10,620 bases of DNA, taken from positions 1 to 10,620 of the forward strand of contig JAEYZS010000066.1 in the NCBI GenBank assembly GCA_023427925.1, read 5' to 3'. Each line of letters begins with the position of its first letter. Position 1 is the first letter of the stretch. Shown here piece by piece: positions 1-6,170 of the stretch. The translations under genes and the position numbers were made by a program. This DNA comes from Pseudomonadota bacterium (GTDB lineage: Bacteria; Bdellovibrionota; Bdellovibrionia; Bdellovibrionales; JAEYZS01). Under the pieces are notes generated by a model that was given only the letters and a program-made list of their open reading frames with translations, was not told the origin of the DNA and ran no database searches.

Positions 1-277
1 CGGTAAGACGGTCCGTTGTAAGCTGAGGGAACTGGAGCCCCTGCACTTGAACGTTGTGCAACTCCAAGCCAGGGCTAGGCACGAGAGAAAATTTTAGATC
101 TTCAAATTTTACAAAAATTTGATTTTGCGTAAGCTTTGCAACTTGAGTGGTAACAAACGTACCTAGATCCCCAAATGGAAAAAGTAAAAATAGAAAAATA
201 AAGTAGGCGACCAATCCAATAAAAACTTTCTTTTTATTGTGCTTAAGAAAATTCAATATCATTCTTAAATACTTCAT
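1..277 (-). CDS. gspN: Type II secretion protein GspN, N-terminal part (cut by window start)
   Basis: This is an inner-membrane component of the T2SS platform. Only the first 92 codons are in the window. The ATG at 277-275 abuts the gspM stop codon (TAG at 280-278) with no gap, and a weak GAGAAG lies 4 nt upstream, so translation is probably coupled to gspM. The protein starts with a short basic cytoplasmic stretch (MKYLRMILNFLKHNKKK), then one membrane segment at about residues 18-36 (VFIGLVAYFIFLFLLF), then a periplasmic region containing VKFEDLKFSLVPSPGLELHN at about residues 58-77. That pattern recalls the beginning of AsmA-like domains and of the GspN family found in deltaproteobacteria-like lineages. 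Position directly after gspL-gspM supports the GspN call. The AsmA resemblance is inference; the rest of the protein is needed to confirm it. Confidence 0.82.
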   Translation of the reverse strand, partial: MKYLRMILNFLKHNKKKVFIGLVAYFIFLFLLFPFGDLGTFVTTQVAKLTQNQIFVKFEDLKFSLVPSPGLELHNVQVQGLQFPQLTTDRLT

Positions 278-952
278 CTATCTTCTCGGTCTACTAGGTC
301 TATTGTTTTCTCCACCAGATGGAGTCGCTTCTTTCACGGAAAAACTAGATACTCTGAACTGCACATCATAATAATGAACATCAGCTTCAGTGGCCTTCAT
401 GTTAAAGCTCAATACTTTGACAAGAGGGGAGATTCGATCCAATTCAAATCCGATATCTACGATTTGCTTGAGTGTAAGTTGCTTTAAAGATGCTTCAATA
501 CCTGAAGCAGTGATTTGAGCGGGGATGAGGTTTGATCCTTGAGGATTTGTAAACTGCGATTCTGTCAATGACGAGATCTGCTCTTTTCCTAGCCCCTTTT
601 CAGCTAAAATTCTTTCGACACGTCCTCTTAAGTCCGCAGCCGAAGTACCAATATTGCTGGCAGGAAGAGTTTTAACGTCTTGGGAAACTTCTAATAACTC
701 GGAAATAGTTCCTTTAGTGTCTTCGAACTCAGAAACTGAAGTCTGAGAAGTCGTAAACCACGCGAGCGGAATGCTAAAGGCAATAAAGAATATCATAAAG
801 AATGCAGAGAAGATAACAAGCTTCTGACCACGCGGCGGAAGGTTGTCGTACTTTTCTTTTAGAGAAATATATGTATCAGTTTCTTGGAATTGGTCCCATC
901 GAGCAAGGAGAGTGTCTTTTAACTGATCAAGCGCTTCTCTGAGTTTATCCAT
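278..952 (-). CDS. gspM: Type II secretion inner-membrane protein GspM
   Basis: This is a bitopic inner-membrane protein that pairs with GspL in the T2SS assembly platform (the PilO counterpart in type IV pili). The product is about 224 residues: a cytoplasmic N-terminus, a PPRGQK motif at about residues 39-44 just before the membrane as is usual in GspM, one transmembrane helix at about 45-66 (LVIFSAFFMIFFIAFSIPLAWF), a predicted helical stretch, and a ferredoxin-like periplasmic domain at about 145-207. The C-terminus is a basic Pro/Arg tail (NNRPSRPRR). Two starts are possible: GTG at 955, which overlaps the gspL stop by four bases, and ATG at 952, which shares one base with it (TGATG). 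ATG is preferred because the upstream AGGAAGGTGA is better spaced from it. The overlap with gspL implies coupled translation. Family sequence is poorly conserved, so position and topology carry much of the weight. Confidence 0.85.
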   Translation of the reverse strand: MDKLREALDQLKDTLLARWDQFQETDTYISLKEKYDNLPPRGQKLVIFSAFFMIFFIAFSIPLAWFTTSQTSVSEFEDTKGTISELLEVSQDVKTLPASNIGTSAADLRGRVERILAEKGLGKEQISSLTESQFTNPQGSNLIPAQITASGIEASLKQLTLKQIVDIGFELDRISPLVKVLSFNMKATEADVHYYDVQFRVSSFSVKEATPSGGENNRPSRPRR

Positions 953-2586
953 CACTTCACCTTCCTGTTGACCCTAAAGCTCAAGTGAAACACAAGGCGG
1001 CCATCTGTTGAAGTTAAGTTTGGAGGTAACTCTTGGAGTTTTTTATCAGTTGCCAAATTTCTCAAGAGACTCTTCATTGTATTAAGTTGATCCTGCGAGC
1101 TGATTTCACCTTGCATAGTTACGGTTTCGCTCTGAACAGAAAACTGACGAATATCTACGGGAAGATTTCTTCTTTGAGGCAGCGTGCTTGAAATTTTATT
1201 TATAATATCCAAGGGTGAGGTGATTTCTTTTAGATCAGAAAGCTTTTGATAATCACTGATTTCTTTTTTCTTTTCTCGCAAATATGTTCGAATCGCGCCC
1301 GGACGAGCCTGAGCACCCCTTAAACCTACAGCAGGTGAGCGAGCAACTGTCGAAAGCGTAGTGTCGGCTTTATCGACGAGTGAAAGTGCAAGCATCTCTC
1401 TTCCATAGGAGTAAATCATAAATAGTACTAAAGCAGCAGACACATACTGTATCGTGGTTTTCCACTTCTTCCAGAACACAGTGGCATTTGCACCGGCTTT
1501 TGCGAGTTCGCCCTTTCTAAAGTTGATCGCAGGATTTTTTGGTTTTTTCAGACCTTCTATGGCAAGACCAATTGCTACGGCTGAATTCTTCATGAGTTCA
1601 TTTGTCTGAGCAGCGTAGACTTTAATGCTAGAGTTGAGATGACTTATTGGGTTACAGACAATTCCCAACTTTTGCGAAAGGTAAGGTCCGATGTTTACAA
1701 GGTGACTGACTCCGCCCAAGAGCTGAGCACTTTGAAAAGATACAGCATGTTCACTTTCAATTTCTACAATGGTTTTTTTGATTTCATTAATGAGTGGGCC
1801 AAGGGCTTTTACGATTGCATTTGAAAAGGTGACTTGATCCTTGGAAGCACCATCATTTTTTGTTAGGACAAAGCCCTTCTCTTGTAAACCCTTCAAAGCT
1901 TCTGCGTATGAAATTTCGTATGTCTTTTGTATCGCTTTTACGATTTCGAGTCCGCCCATCTTGATTGATCGTGTTTCAAGTAGGACATTGTTTTGCAATA
2001 CCATAAGGATGGTTTTTGAGTGCCCTAAATGAAGATACAGATCCACTCCAGTGGTTTCACCTGCGACTTCTTGTTCTGGAGGCGCCCCCCACCAGTTGGT
2101 AAATAAATTTGTTAATGCAAATCCATCGGTGCTGACGACATCTGGATCCAATCCACCTTCGTTTGTGAGGCTGACTAAATCTTCGACGTATTTTTTTGGA
2201 GTAGCACAAGCGATAACATCAGCGGAAGTCCCTCTGAACATCAAGATTTTAGCATCAAAAATGGATTTGTCCTGATCGAACGGAATCTCATCTTCAAGTT
2301 CAAATGGTAAGCTCTTTAATATTTTTACTTTTTCGCGGAAGGGGAAATTTTTATGACGAGTACTCACTCTGTCCTGAGAGACAGCCACCACAAACTTCGC
2401 TTGGTGAGGATCATAACTTGAAGCAATTCGATTGAGCGCAGAGAGAATTTCAATTCTTTTATCCTGAGAGACGTCAAGGCTGTATGGAATCTCTAAAAAT
2501 TCACGAAGTATGACAGATCGGCCAGAAAGCTCAACGTCAGCAACTTTAATGCTTAATGTCCCAATATCAATTCCGATGCTTCTCAT
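952..2586 (-). CDS. gspL: Type II secretion platform protein GspL (PilM-like actin fold plus periplasmic domain)
   Basis: GspL links the cytoplasmic ATPase GspE to the inner-membrane platform. The product is 544 residues, longer than the roughly 400 usual for gammaproteobacterial GspL. Residues 1-345 look like an actin/PilM fold: a phosphate-1-like motif GIDIGTLSIK (5-14), a second loop DLYLHLGHSK (182-191), an adenosine-type LLGGVSHL (289-296), and AVAIGLAIEG (336-345). Then comes AINFRKGELA (353-362), resembling the N-terminal INL motif of PilN, followed by one transmembrane helix at about 378-397 (TIQYVSAALVLFMIYSYG) and a periplasmic ferredoxin-like domain at about 455-540. The ATG at 2586 has AGGAA 4 nt upstream. 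A 139-bp gap separates it from gspK, with a candidate promoter, while gspM follows with an overlap. The fold assignment is by motif recognition; nucleotide binding is not shown. Confidence 0.92.
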   Translation of the reverse strand: MRSIGIDIGTLSIKVADVELSGRSVILREFLEIPYSLDVSQDKRIEILSALNRIASSYDPHQAKFVVAVSQDRVSTRHKNFPFREKVKILKSLPFELEDEIPFDQDKSIFDAKILMFRGTSADVIACATPKKYVEDLVSLTNEGGLDPDVVSTDGFALTNLFTNWWGAPPEQEVAGETTGVDLYLHLGHSKTILMVLQNNVLLETRSIKMGGLEIVKAIQKTYEISYAEALKGLQEKGFVLTKNDGASKDQVTFSNAIVKALGPLINEIKKTIVEIESEHAVSFQSAQLLGGVSHLVNIGPYLSQKLGIVCNPISHLNSSIKVYAAQTNELMKNSAVAIGLAIEGLKKPKNPAINFRKGELAKAGANATVFWKKWKTTIQYVSAALVLFMIYSYGREMLALSLVDKADTTLSTVARSPAVGLRGAQARPGAIRTYLREKKKEISDYQKLSDLKEITSPLDIINKISSTLPQRRNLPVDIRQFSVQSETVTMQGEISSQDQLNTMKSLLRNLATDKKLQELPPNLTSTDGRLVFHLSFRVNRKVK

Positions 2587-2630
2587 GCGTTTCCTGTTCT
2601 GTGTAACTACTCAAGATGACTTCCATTTTT

Positions 2631-2659
2631 ATTGTCTCTGATCGCATTCAAGAGATCAA
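2631..2659 (-). promoter_or_regulatory. Candidate sigma70-type promoter for gspL-gspM-gspN
   Basis: On the minus strand TTGATC (2659-2654) and GACAAT (2636-2631) are separated by exactly 17 bp. Each hexamer matches the consensus at four of six positions. Transcription would begin near 2624, leaving a leader of about 38 nt before the gspL ATG and including its AGGAA ribosome binding site. The gap is the largest one between adjacent gsp genes here, which supports a separate promoter. The match is moderate and could be chance in AT-rich DNA. Confidence 0.45.
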
Positions 2660-2667
2660 TTTTTACT

Positions 2668-2690
2668 CTGAAGTCCCGGGGCTAAAGTCC
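2668..2690 (-). repeat. Tandem direct repeat GGACTTyAG upstream of the gspL promoter candidate
   Basis: Read on the minus strand, GGACTTTAG (2690-2682) and GGACTTCAG (2676-2668) are nine-base copies with one mismatch, separated by CCCCG, giving a 14-bp period. The end of the array is 8 bp upstream of the candidate -35 box, which is where a tandem activator site could sit. The function is inferred from position only, and no specific regulator is recognised. Confidence 0.4.
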
Positions 2691-2725
2691 TAACCAAAAC
2701 CAAGGTTTTTAAGCCCAAAATTTGA

Positions 2726-4024
2726 TCAGTTCTCCCACCAATAAATAATACGAGGTTTCGTTTGAGATGGTGTATTGGAGTTATTATTTCCCTGACTGCC
2801 TTGCGGCTGATTGTTACCTTGGTTACCAGGTTGTCCTTGATTCCCTTGATTACCAGGAGTGCCTTGGCCTCCCTGGGCTCCTAAGTTATTGCCTTGGTTA
2901 CCTTGATTTTGCTGTTGATCTTTATCCAGGATTTCGATCATTTGATCTCTTACGGCCTCAATATCATAAACAATGGCTACGATTTTTCGTGTGACGTTTT
3001 GGAACTCACCGGTGACTTCTACTCTAAAGTTGTATTCATTTCCGAATGATAGCGGAATTTGCGATGGATTAAAACTCTGCTGATTTGCCCCAATAAAGCT
3101 CATAAAGTCATTTTCATCTCTAAAAGGCCCGCCTTTTTCAGTATCACTTCTTCGATTAATAATTTCTTCGGCAACTTCATCGGTAATGATCTGATCAATC
3201 GATTTTAAAACCGTACTATTAGCTTGATTAACGTTAATCGACTTTGAACCATAGACAGTGACGTAAGGAAGTAGGAATTGAAAAACATCTTCTTTCATCC
3301 CATCAACCATTTTAAGTTCATCCATGGTTTGAAATGGACGGTTAGGAGGAAGAGTGATGTCACTATCTGATCTGGCCTCTGGATAACGAGATTGTTCGTC
3401 GCCACCGTTATCGCTGATTGCGTCTTCATCAATCCAGTCCTTAAGGTTGTTGATGATTTCTTCGTAATCCAAGTTTCTGTTAGCCTCAACCCAAGGATCG
3501 TCGGTATTTTCCATTTTTTGTTCAAAAATTTTTATGAGTTGATCGCGAGTGGCGTTCTTTAAACTTTCACTAGGAGAGTCTAGATCATTGATATCAACCT
3601 TGGAACCTTCTGCTGTAATCTGTGCCACGTATCGGGCCTCCATGAATGAGTCGCTCACGGCGGTTCCAATTTGGTCTTTATCCACCATACTTGCGCTATC
3701 GGGAATGGCAGGTGGCCAAGTGAAAGGCAGAGACCAAATCATTTCTAAAATGCTTTCTTGTCCTTTGAGTTGTTCTCCATATTGTTTGGTTACATTTTTA
3801 AAAAGTTGAATCCGAAGAAGCGACAGTTCCATTCCGGCTTTTGCAGCTTCGTAAGCTTTCACGCGATGATATTCTTTGTTAGACAAAATATATTCCACGC
3901 TAGTATCAAAACTCAATTCAACGGCGAGAAAGGACATAATCATCACGCAAAACATGGCCATCAAAAGCGCGACGCCTTTTTGATTTGGTTTTCTAGATTT
4001 TAGCCTTCTCAGTGTTCGAATCAC
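2726..4024 (-). CDS. gspK: Minor pseudopilin GspK with a Gly-Gln-Asn-rich loop insertion
   Basis: GspK is the largest minor pseudopilin and is thought to sit at the pseudopilus tip with GspI and GspJ. The product is 432 residues. The prepilin leader ends NQKG (14-17), with cleavage expected between G17 and V18, followed by the hydrophobic helix VALLMAMFCVMIMSFLAVEL. Position +5 is Met, not Glu, which is normal for GspK. Residues 60-350 match the family, including the conserved AKAGMELSLLR, DINDLDS-type and SINVNQANSTVLKSI (helix-hairpin-helix-like) segments. A Gly/Gln/Asn-rich tract occupies about 371-416 and is followed by a short C-terminal strand PRIIYWWEN. The start is GTG at 4024, supported by AGGAG with 5-nt spacing and the lack of any other in-frame start before the leader. 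It follows the gspJ stop codon directly. Confidence 0.93.
   Translation of the reverse strand: MIRTLRRLKSRKPNQKGVALLMAMFCVMIMSFLAVELSFDTSVEYILSNKEYHRVKAYEAAKAGMELSLLRIQLFKNVTKQYGEQLKGQESILEMIWSLPFTWPPAIPDSASMVDKDQIGTAVSDSFMEARYVAQITAEGSKVDINDLDSPSESLKNATRDQLIKIFEQKMENTDDPWVEANRNLDYEEIINNLKDWIDEDAISDNGGDEQSRYPEARSDSDITLPPNRPFQTMDELKMVDGMKEDVFQFLLPYVTVYGSKSINVNQANSTVLKSIDQIITDEVAEEIINRRSDTEKGGPFRDENDFMSFIGANQQSFNPSQIPLSFGNEYNFRVEVTGEFQNVTRKIVAIVYDIEAVRDQMIEILDKDQQQNQGNQGNNLGAQGGQGTPGNQGNQGQPGNQGNNQPQGSQGNNNSNTPSQTKPRIIYWWEN
2789..2902 (-). repeat. Collagen-like Gly-X-Y tract within gspK
   Basis: Residues 375-412 of GspK are dominated by Gly, Gln and Asn. From residue 382 Gly recurs every third position (GAQ GGQ GTP GNQ GNQ GQP GNQ GNN QPQ GSQ), with one break. 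The codons vary, so this is a protein-level repeat rather than a perfect DNA repeat. Its composition matches the tract in the neighbouring gspJ. Confidence 0.85.
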
Positions 4025-4978
4025 TTAATCTCCTGAATAATCTACTTCTGAAGGACCGCCGCCATCAATCGGAGACTGCAAGTCGTTCTTTTTTTGATCT
4101 TCCATATTGTTTGGAAATCTCAGAGCCACCACGCGAATTGCAGAAATTTCTTTTTTGTTCTGTTCCACAGTCAGAGTGACTTCGACAGCGGATGGAAATT
4201 TATTGCGGATAGCTTCGTCACTTCCCTCCGGTGTCGAATCCCACGAATCCACCCAGTCTTCTTTTTCTTTACCAAAATATCGTAACTCGAACTTTTTAAC
4301 ACCTTCGATCAATACAGATTCGGTTCCGCCTTCGTCCACTTTATCGTCAATGTAAGGGGATGTTCTTCTCCAGAGGCATTGTGTAGAAACATTCTGATCG
4401 CTCAAGCTTTTGCAAGTGCGGACAAAGTACCCCACTTCTTGTTGATCAGAGACTTTTTCGCCAGGCTGTATCGTAATGTTATTGATATTAGTAAAGTGGA
4501 TCGCATTTTTAGTTCCCATAAAGGCCGTATAGTTGGGAACATCTCTGATTTTAAAATTCTTGTAAACAGGGGCGTTGGGGTTGCCCTGGTTACCTTGATT
4601 CTGGTTGGCTCCCTGATTACCTTGGGTCCCGGGACTTCCTTGTACTCCTTGACCGGCAGGTCCGCCTTGCGCTCCCTGTGCTCCTTGGCCGCCTTGCGCC
4701 CCTTGATTGCCTCGGTTATTGCCGCCTGCTCTTTTCTTCTTTTCAATTTCCTTCATCACTTCTGTGTGAACGTCCTGATAATGGAAGGCGAGATTGATAT
4801 CGCGCTCAACAATTCTCATTGCAGAATTAATGGCAGATCGCTGGTCGATATTTTTTTGAACCTTTGATTTAAAGTCTGCGCTTCTTCTCATAGATTGAGA
4901 AACCATGACAGTGAGAAACGCCATAATCGACATTGCAATAACAACTTCAATGAGCGTAAATCCTTGCTGGCGTTTCAT
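4025..4978 (-). CDS. gspJ: Minor pseudopilin GspJ with a collagen-like internal insertion
   Basis: GspJ is a minor pseudopilin of the T2SS tip complex. The product is 317 residues from ATG 4978, against roughly 200 in typical GspJ. The leader MKRQQG is followed by FTLIEVVIAM, with cleavage after G6 and Glu at +5. Residues 7-78 form the N-terminal helix and are followed by a Lys-rich turn (EKKKR). A Gly-X-Y tract fills about 85-137. The beta-rich GspJ domain then resumes (YKNFKIRDVPNYTAFMGTKN), with a cysteine pair at 189 and 201 that could form a disulfide, and a family-like end (PSAVEVTLTVE, RVVALRFP). The start is ATG 4978 rather than TTG 4981: the ATG shares one base with the gspI stop (TGATG) and has GGAGG 6 nt upstream. 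The insertion accounts for part of the extra length. Confidence 0.93.
   Translation of the reverse strand: MKRQQGFTLIEVVIAMSIMAFLTVMVSQSMRRSADFKSKVQKNIDQRSAINSAMRIVERDINLAFHYQDVHTEVMKEIEKKKRAGGNNRGNQGAQGGQGAQGAQGGPAGQGVQGSPGTQGNQGANQNQGNQGNPNAPVYKNFKIRDVPNYTAFMGTKNAIHFTNINNITIQPGEKVSDQQEVGYFVRTCKSLSDQNVSTQCLWRRTSPYIDDKVDEGGTESVLIEGVKKFELRYFGKEKEDWVDSWDSTPEGSDEAIRNKFPSAVEVTLTVEQNKKEISAIRVVALRFPNNMEDQKKNDLQSPIDGGGPSEVDYSGD
4030..4034 (-). promoter_or_regulatory. Ribosome binding site deciding the gspK GTG start
   Basis: AGGAG lies 5 nt before GTG 4024 and overlaps the last codons of gspJ. It is the evidence for a non-ATG start in gspK. Confidence 0.75.
4577..4711 (-). repeat. Collagen-like Gly-X-Y tract within gspJ
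   Basis: Residues 90-134 of GspJ form fifteen triplets, thirteen of which begin with Gly (GNQ GAQ GGQ GAQ GAQ GGP AGQ GVQ GSP GTQ GNQ GAN QNQ GNQ GNP). Gln dominates the third position and proline is sparse. Different codons are used, so the underlying DNA is only loosely repetitive. Confidence 0.9.
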
Positions 4979-5487
4979 CAACCTCCTCCAATGGAAGGCA
5001 ATCCGCCGGCGTAATTCACTAGATAAGTAGTAATTGAATATTCCACAGGCTTTTTCTGAGCAGACGCCGTCCAGGTGATACTGATTTTAAGCTCTTTGAT
5101 GTTTTTTGAAAAATGTCCTGTCATTTGGCGGATAACCATTCTGGTCATCTCATCAATTCTTCCTTCGTCACTCAGCATGAGTGCAGCAAGGTCTGGAAAT
5201 TCCAACTCGCGGACCTCCGATTTCCACTTTAAATCCGGAAACTCTGAACCGAAATCTCCCTCTTCTTCTTCGGGTATGGAAGAAAATCCAGCTTGAGAAT
5301 ACTTGAGCTCAAGCTCCGTGGTTTTACTTTTAAGTAGGGAAGTAATGATCTGAACTTTTTCAGACTTTCTAAACGAGAAAACGGTTCCGCTCCATGACGA
5401 CGACAGCGCAACTAGCGCACCTGCTAGGATAATCGTAGCAAACAAAACTTCGATGAGGGAAAATCCTTTGTTGCTCTTAAGAATCAT
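4978..5487 (-). CDS. gspI: Minor pseudopilin GspI
   Basis: GspI is a minor pseudopilin thought to nucleate the GspI-J-K tip complex. The product is 169 residues, longer than the roughly 120-130 common in gammaproteobacteria. The leader MILKSNKG is followed by FSLIEVLFATIILAGALVAL, with cleavage after G8 and the conserved Glu at +5. An acidic stretch (EEEEGD, about 73-78) follows the N-terminal helix, then a predicted beta domain with KELKISITWTA (131-141) near the C-terminus. The gene ends in three glycine codons that double as the gspJ ribosome binding site. The ATG at 5487 overlaps the gspH stop by four bases (ATGA) and has AAGGA 6 nt upstream. GspI and GspJ are told apart by length and order; the assignment is consistent with the H-I-J-K arrangement. 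Confidence 0.88.
   Translation of the reverse strand: MILKSNKGFSLIEVLFATIILAGALVALSSSWSGTVFSFRKSEKVQIITSLLKSKTTELELKYSQAGFSSIPEEEEGDFGSEFPDLKWKSEVRELEFPDLAALMLSDEGRIDEMTRMVIRQMTGHFSKNIKELKISITWTASAQKKPVEYSITTYLVNYAGGLPSIGGG
4981..4989 (-). promoter_or_regulatory. Ribosome binding site for gspJ made by the last glycine codons of gspI
   Basis: The minus strand reads GGAGGAGGT, encoding the final Gly-Gly-Gly of GspI, then TGATG. Its first GGAGG is 6 nt before ATG 4978. This spacing favours ATG over the upstream TTG at 4981, which would touch the site. Confidence 0.75.
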
Positions 5488-6074
5488 TGAAGATCCTTTA
5501 AGCTTTTGTATTCTGTCAGCACCGTTCCGACACCTGTTAACGGATTAAGAACAATAGACCATCGAATTGCTTTTCTGTTTGTAAGGTGAATCGCAGATCG
5601 AGTCACGAGTCCTTGTGGATAAAAATAAATATAAGCTTTTCCTGAAGTGATTTTATTCTTTTCACTGAATTCGACATCTTCAAAGAAAAATCTCGAAGGG
5701 AGAGTTTCCGGTTTTTTTGTGGACCTTTCGTCCATTTCAAAACCAGTCGCACTGGTTGCTTCCTCGTCCTTCTTGTTTCGATCTTCCTTATCGCTTAATA
5801 CCAAAATCAAATCTTTTTGATTTGCTCGCTCCACCCAATATGTATGCTCTTCATCCGGGTCTTCCGGCATAGAAATCACAAGTCGGTGAACAAGGCCCGA
5901 AAGTCTTGCGTTGGTTTGAGTTTGTTTTGTTATAACAGTGAGCTTTCGGACGGCTGCTCGGACTTGATCGCCCGAGGATAACTTAGGGACTGAAAAAACA
6001 ACAAGCCCTGCAACGAGGGCTAGAACTATTAAAATCTCAATGAGTGTAAAGCCTTGCTGGTTCTTTTTGTCCAT
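5484..6074 (-). CDS. gspH: Minor pseudopilin GspH
   Basis: GspH is a minor pseudopilin expected between the GspG filament and the tip complex. From ATG 6074 the product is 196 residues. The leader MDKKNQQG is followed by FTLIEILIVLALVAGLVVFS, with cleavage after G8 and Glu at +5. The rest is a GspH-like beta domain with a charged loop rich in Lys, Asp and Glu (SDKEDRNKKDEEA). The open frame continues upstream to a TTG at 6167, but that would give an unusual 39-residue leader, lacks a well-spaced ribosome binding site, and would put a perfect inverted repeat in the coding sequence. ATG 6074 gives a leader like those of its siblings, although no clear Shine-Dalgarno precedes it. The 3' end overlaps gspI. 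Confidence 0.88.
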   Translation of the reverse strand: MDKKNQQGFTLIEILIVLALVAGLVVFSVPKLSSGDQVRAAVRKLTVITKQTQTNARLSGLVHRLVISMPEDPDEEHTYWVERANQKDLILVLSDKEDRNKKDEEATSATGFEMDERSTKKPETLPSRFFFEDVEFSEKNKITSGKAYIYFYPQGLVTRSAIHLTNRKAIRWSIVLNPLTGVGTVLTEYKSLKDLQ

Positions 6075-6089
6075 AGCTGTTTTGCTGGC

Positions 6090-6132
6090 ACAACTTAAAA
6101 TCTTCTCACGCAGTGATTGAATTTTAAGTTGT
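6090..6132 (-). repeat. Perfect 12-bp inverted repeat between gspG and gspH
   Basis: ACAACTTAAAAT (6090-6101) and ATTTTAAGTTGT (6121-6132) are exact reverse complements. Inside the 19-base loop a second stem, TCAC/GTGA (6106-6109 and 6113-6116), closes a three-base loop. The transcript would fold into a long hairpin about 40 nt after the gspG stop codon. No T-run follows on the minus strand, so it does not look like an intrinsic terminator. An RNA stability or processing element that sets gspG apart from the minor pseudopilins is a reasonable inference. Confidence 0.8.
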
Positions 6133-6170
6133 TTAAAGCCTCCCCGTGGCCAAAAATTCCTATGCAATGA

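Noticed and set aside
2567-2626. Possible 19-residue leader peptide overlapping the gspL start
   Set aside because: There is no ribosome binding site, the ATG is only 4 nt from the candidate -10 box, and there is no run of regulatory codons.
2668-2709. Sigma28 (FliA)-like promoter on the plus strand at CTAAAGTCC
   Set aside because: Only the -35-like half is present; no GCCGATAA-type -10 follows at the required distance, and no plus-strand gene lies downstream.
2696-2709. AAAACC/GGTTTT inverted repeat after gspK as a terminator
   Set aside because: The loop would be two bases, the stem is short and AT-rich, and no T-run follows on the minus strand.
2783-2914. CRISPR array or tandem DNA repeat at the Gly-Gln-Asn tract
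   Set aside because: The repetition is in frame at the amino-acid level with varied codons, and there are no constant repeats with unique spacers.
4379-4867. Long plus-strand open frame of 162 codons opposite gspJ
   Set aside because: It is antisense to a well-supported gspJ, has no recognisable domain, and its hydrophobic, Leu/Ala/Ser-rich composition is what the antisense of a Gly/Gln-rich tract gives.
6075-6167. N-terminal extension of gspH from a TTG at 6167
   Set aside because: It would give a 39-residue prepilin leader, uses a rare start without a well-placed ribosome binding site, and contains the perfect 12-bp inverted repeat.
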